The position numbers were made by a program, and so were the translations under genes. This document shows positions 23,038 through 25,947 of a stretch of 25,947 nt of DNA, one piece after another. Below the pieces are notes generated by a model. The model was not told where the DNA came from. It was given only the letters and a program-made list of their open reading frames with translations, and did no database searches. Position 1 is the first letter of the stretch; each line of letters opens with the position of its first letter. Source of the stretch: Asaia bogorensis (GTDB lineage Bacteria; Pseudomonadota; Alphaproteobacteria; Acetobacterales; Acetobacteraceae); assembly GCA_945886995.1 (NCBI GenBank), contig CAMCZJ010000010.1, positions 1-25,947 of the forward strand, in the 5' to 3' direction.

Positions 23038-23170
23038 GGGCGGTTCCTCGGGGCGCGATTTTTGTGGGGAAAGGTTATGCGGTGCCCGCAGGGGCGGCAA
23101 GGCGCGGCCCTTGGTTGCCCGTGTAATTCGGCCTAGCTTGAGGCTTATTCACCCTGAACAAGGAAACACC

Positions 23171-24031
23171 ATGACCCCGCCTGAGAGAATGCGCGCCTTG
23201 CTCGCCAAGCCTGATTTCGTTGTCATGCCCGCCGTATGGGATGGGCTGACCGCCAAGCTTGCCGCCGGCGCGGGTTTTGAGACCGCCTTTCTGTCCGGTT
23301 CCTGCGTGGCCGCAAGCCGGCTGGGTGGGCCGGATCTGGACCTGATTTCCTTCGCTGAGATGTTTGACAGTTTCAACATGGTGCGCGGCGCGGCACCAGA
23401 CACGCTGGTGCTGGCCGATGGCGATCATGGTTACGGTAATGCGATGAATGTGCAACGCACCGTGCGCGCTTATGGCCAGGCGGGGGCAGCGGCGATTCTG
23501 ATTGAAGACAAAATCACGCCGCGCGCGCTGACCGCCGCCGGCAAGCCCTGCCTGCCACGCGCAGAAGCGCGCATGAAGATCCGTGCTGCCGTGCAGGCGG
23601 CAAAGGAATCGGGCATTCTGATTCTTGCGCGCACGGATTGCCGCCCGACAGCGGGCATTGATGAGGCGGTGGCGCGGATTGAGATGTTTGTTGAAGAAGG
23701 TGCGGATATCCTTTTCCTGGATAGCCCCGCCGATGACGATGAAATCCGCCGCGCGGTGGCTGCGGCAAAGGGGCGGCCTTCCTTTGCGGTGCTTTCCCCT
23801 GGTGGCGCGCGCGCCACGCCAACGCGTGATGAAGCGAAGACGCTTGGCTTCAAGATTGGTACTTACCCGACTGGCATGCTCTCACCGGCTGCGGCGGGGA
23901 TGAAGGCAGGGCTTGCCGCGCTGCAAGCCGGGCTTTCGGAAGCGGCCAGCGCGCTGCCTTCGGCGGAACTCCGCGACACGCTCGGCTATGGCGATTACGA
24001 CGCCAAGGCCAAGGCTTTCATCGTTTCCTGA
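23171..24031 (+). CDS. Isocitrate lyase/PEP mutase superfamily enzyme
   Basis: 286 residues from ATG 23171, preceded by AAGGA; the frame upstream is open but overlaps the divergent gene. The family makes or breaks C-C or P-C bonds next to a carboxylate in small 2-oxo or dicarboxylic acids. Seen are VVMPAVWDGLTAKLA, the metal-binding ADGDHGYGN (Asp83, Asp85), ILIEDKITP (Glu112, Asp113) and ILARTDCRPT (Arg154, Asp156). The KKCGH-type catalytic loop of isocitrate and methylisocitrate lyases is absent, being replaced by TPRALTAAGKPCLP. It is therefore not an isocitrate lyase. Oxaloacetate decarboxylase, 2,3-dimethylmalate lyase or carboxy-PEP synthase-like activities remain possible. It is divergent from the amidohydrolase-MFS pair and five bases upstream of the next gene. 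Confidence 0.88.
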   Translation: MTPPERMRALLAKPDFVVMPAVWDGLTAKLAAGAGFETAFLSGSCVAASRLGGPDLDLISFAEMFDSFNMVRGAAPDTLVLADGDHGYGNAMNVQRTVRAYGQAGAAAILIEDKITPRALTAAGKPCLPRAEARMKIRAAVQAAKESGILILARTDCRPTAGIDEAVARIEMFVEEGADILFLDSPADDDEIRRAVAAAKGRPSFAVLSPGGARATPTRDEAKTLGFKIGTYPTGMLSPAAAGMKAGLAALQAGLSEAASALPSAELRDTLGYGDYDAKAKAFIVS

Positions 24032-24036
24032 AACTG

Positions 24037-25476
24037 GTGGGGGCACTGACCCATGCGCTGATTGGCGCACTGCTGCCGCTGCCTGTTTGGTTTTGGCTGC
24101 GGTGGCAGGTTGCTGCGCGCTTCAGCGCTTGGGTCATGCTGGATGCCACGCCCTGGCTGGCGGGTTATTTGATTTTGCTCGGCGCTAGTGCGCGGCCCTT
24201 GCTTTCGGGTGGCGCGATTGCTGGCGCTTTGATTTTCATTGGCATCGCGCAATTCGCCAAACGCGCGACGCTGCGCGATGGGCTGGTGTTCACCGATGGC
24301 GGGCTGCTGTGGCAGGTATTTGCCCATCCACGCTTTTACTTGCCCTTTGTGCCGCGCCCGGTACTGGCACTGGGTATCGCCGCTGGCATTGCATTGACCG
24401 CCTTCGTGCTGGCGTTGGAACCCGGGCTTGATTTTCACCTGATGGCGCGCTTGCTGATTTTGCTGCTGGGCAGCGCCTTGTTCGGCATTACGCTGCGCCC
24501 GCTTTTCCTATTGGGCAGTACGCAGATGCAGCGCGATCCGGCCCGTGATGCGGCGCGCTTTGGGCCTTTGGCCTGTTTTGCGCTGCATGCGCGCCTGGCC
24601 GCAACGGAACGCACAGCGCGGCAAGCGCGCCATGCGCCCGCACCAGCAGCGCTGGGTTTTGCTGAACCCGCGCCGCATTTGCTGCTATTGCAATTGGAAA
24701 GCTTCTGCGATCCCCGTCGCTTCGGTTTGGCGCAGCCATTGCCGCGTAAGGATCGGCTGGCGCAGGCGGCGTTGACGCAGGGTTCCCTGACGGTTTCCGC
24801 TTTTGGCGCCAATACCATGCGCACTGAATTCGCCGTGCTGACCGGGCTGGATGATGCGGCGCTGGGGCTTGATCGTTTCAATCCGTATTTTCGTTTTGCG
24901 CGCCAACCAATCCGGTCTTTGGCGTGGCAGTTGCGCGGCGCGGGGTATCAAACACTCTGCCTGCATCCCTTCGATCCGCGCTTTTTTGGCCGCGACAAGG
25001 TTTTGCCCGCGCTTGGCTTCGCGCGCTTTGATGCGGCGGCGGCCTTTCAACAGGCGGAACGCGTGCGGGGTTTGGTTTCCGATGCCGCGATTGCAGAACG
25101 GCTTGCCGCTGATCTGGCTGCGGCGACCATGCCTGGCTTGTGGTATGTGATCAGCGTGGCGGCGCATGGGCCTTGGCAAGGCGATGACCCCGCACGCGCT
25201 TGGGCCGATTGCATGAAAGCCACCGATGACATGCTGGGTGCCGTGACGCGCGCTGCCCAGGCTTCCGCACGCCCGGTGGTGATTGCCGCCTTTGGGGATC
25301 ATCGCCCCGCCTTGGCGGAAGCCAAGGGCGGGACGGAGACTGATTACCTGATTTGGCGCAGTGATCGCCCCGGCGATGGGCGCGCGGAAAAGCTGGACGC
25401 CATTGGCCTGCACCACGCCATCATGGCGGCGATGCAGGGCTCATCAGACTTTATTGCACCGGATCAATCGGCGTAA
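24037..25476 (+). CDS. LtaS/OpgB-like membrane protein with sulfatase-fold domain
   Basis: 479 residues, starting at GTG 24037, five bases after the upstream stop. Five hydrophobic segments (about 4-20, 36-50, 58-73, 108-127, 136-152) precede a large soluble domain of the alkaline phosphatase/sulfatase fold, presumably periplasmic. Metal and active-site elements of the lipoteichoic acid synthase/phosphoglycerol transferase group are present: Glu221 in LLQLESFCD, the presumed nucleophile Thr260 in GANTMRTEF, CLHPFDPRFFGRDKVLPALGF, SVAAHGPW (His377) and FGDHRPAL (Asp421, His422). Such enzymes move glycerol-phosphate or similar groups onto envelope glycans. The acceptor here is unknown; glucan modification as in OpgB is a guess. 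The 3' end overlaps the convergent amidase gene by 26 bases. Confidence 0.85.
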   Translation: MGALTHALIGALLPLPVWFWLRWQVAARFSAWVMLDATPWLAGYLILLGASARPLLSGGAIAGALIFIGIAQFAKRATLRDGLVFTDGGLLWQVFAHPRFYLPFVPRPVLALGIAAGIALTAFVLALEPGLDFHLMARLLILLLGSALFGITLRPLFLLGSTQMQRDPARDAARFGPLACFALHARLAATERTARQARHAPAPAALGFAEPAPHLLLLQLESFCDPRRFGLAQPLPRKDRLAQAALTQGSLTVSAFGANTMRTEFAVLTGLDDAALGLDRFNPYFRFARQPIRSLAWQLRGAGYQTLCLHPFDPRFFGRDKVLPALGFARFDAAAAFQQAERVRGLVSDAAIAERLAADLAAATMPGLWYVISVAAHGPWQGDDPARAWADCMKATDDMLGAVTRAAQASARPVVIAAFGDHRPALAEAKGGTETDYLIWRSDRPGDGRAEKLDAIGLHHAIMAAMQGSSDFIAPDQSA

Positions 25477-25947
25477 TCGGCGCGCCGGCGGCTTCAATCA
25501 CCGCGCCCGCTTGCAGCAGCAAATCTTCCCGGTAGCGGCCGGCCAGTAATTGCACGCCAACCGGCACGCGCCCTACCGTGCCGGTGGTGACCGTAAGGCC
25601 CGGCAGGCCCATCAGCGGCAGGCCCACCTGCGTGAGCTGCGCTTCCATGATGCGGCGGAAGGCAGCGGGGCTTTCGACATCTTCCTGATCGCGGAAGGGT
25701 AATTCGCCCGAAACCGGCGTGATCGCAACAGGGAAGCGTTCGAAAAATTCCATCCAGAGCCGCAGGAAGTAGGACCGCTTTTGCAGTGCATCCATGAAGG
25801 CATTCAGATCAGGGTTGGGGCAGAGTTCTTCCATCTGCGCGAAGATGAAGCTCGCATCCGGGTCACCTTCCTGTTGCAGCGCGCTATTAAGGCCACGGCG
25901 GCTTTCCGCAAGCCAGAGCATCGCTTGCAATTGCGCGGGTTCACGCA
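25451..25947 (-). CDS. Amidase-signature family enzyme, C-terminal part
   Basis: The gene enters from beyond the right edge; 165 codons up to the TAA (25453-25451) are visible. The end has the amidase signature family's C-terminal pattern: RLWMEFFERFPVAITPV, then MEAQLTQVGLPLMGLPGLTVTTG, then RVPVGVQLLAGRYREDLLLQAGAVIEA. The catalytic Ser-Ser-Lys part is outside the window. Members hydrolyse amides, including indoleacetamide, or act as GatA; the divergent lining here (SYFLRLWMEFFERF) is unlike GatA, so a general amidase is more likely. No start is given, since the frame stays open to the window edge. Confidence 0.88.
   Translation of the reverse strand, partial: REPAQLQAMLWLAESRRGLNSALQQEGDPDASFIFAQMEELCPNPDLNAFMDALQKRSYFLRLWMEFFERFPVAITPVSGELPFRDQEDVESPAAFRRIMEAQLTQVGLPLMGLPGLTVTTGTVGRVPVGVQLLAGRYREDLLLQAGAVIEAAGAPITPIDPVQ

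Overview
The window is GC-rich and densely coded, and looks like chromosome from an alphaproteobacterium, probably Rhodospirillales/Acetobacteraceae. That placement is an inference. It rests on a 51-residue alphaproteobacterial aa3-oxidase subunit IV, an HdaA-type DnaA regulator next to ppk and ppx, a DUF2066-like protein beside a CDP-alcohol transferase and a PerM-like protein, and a zinc-ribbon gene divergent from ftsEX. No phage, IS element, integrase, tRNA, rRNA or CRISPR array is visible. No gap between genes exceeds 300 bp; the largest is about 280 bp, upstream of purM.

Layout. 1-174: end of an FKBP-type isomerase. 277-1086 (-): FkbM-type methyltransferase, divergent from tlyA (1188-1934) and followed by ndk (2018-2440) and a lone, degenerate EAL protein (2537-3358). 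3442-5373 (-): an operon purM > purN > small cytochrome oxidase subunit IV, ending in a clear intrinsic terminator. purM appears to use a CTG start. 5411-5585: three tandem 60-bp palindromic repeats between purM and the next, divergent operon. 5653-12493 (+): DUF2066-like exported protein, CDP-alcohol phosphatidyltransferase, AI-2E/PerM-like membrane protein, hdaA, ppk, ppx, mostly linked by overlapping stop/start codons.

12592-12717: two copies of a second hairpin repeat, reaching the stop codon of the next gene. 12715-17354 (-): a complete BMP-type ABC importer (two-domain ATPase, two permeases, periplasmic receptor), probably for a nucleoside or purine-like solute. 17419-17868 (-): zinc-ribbon membrane protein. 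17948-20784 (+): ftsE, ftsX, a YdcF-like DUF218 protein and a PlsC-type acyltransferase in one overlapping operon, ended by a nested hairpin terminator.

20896-23037 (-): MFS transporter and an amidohydrolase_2 protein. Divergent from these (23171-25476, +) are an isocitrate lyase/PEP mutase superfamily enzyme and an LtaS/OpgB-like membrane sulfatase-fold protein. The window ends inside an amidase gene (-) whose 3' end overlaps the sulfatase-fold gene.

Most of this is ordinary housekeeping and transport. I did not find a convincing undescribed system. The least explained elements are the two intergenic palindromic repeat families, the purM start codon, the degenerate EAL protein and the oxidase subunit in the purine operon.
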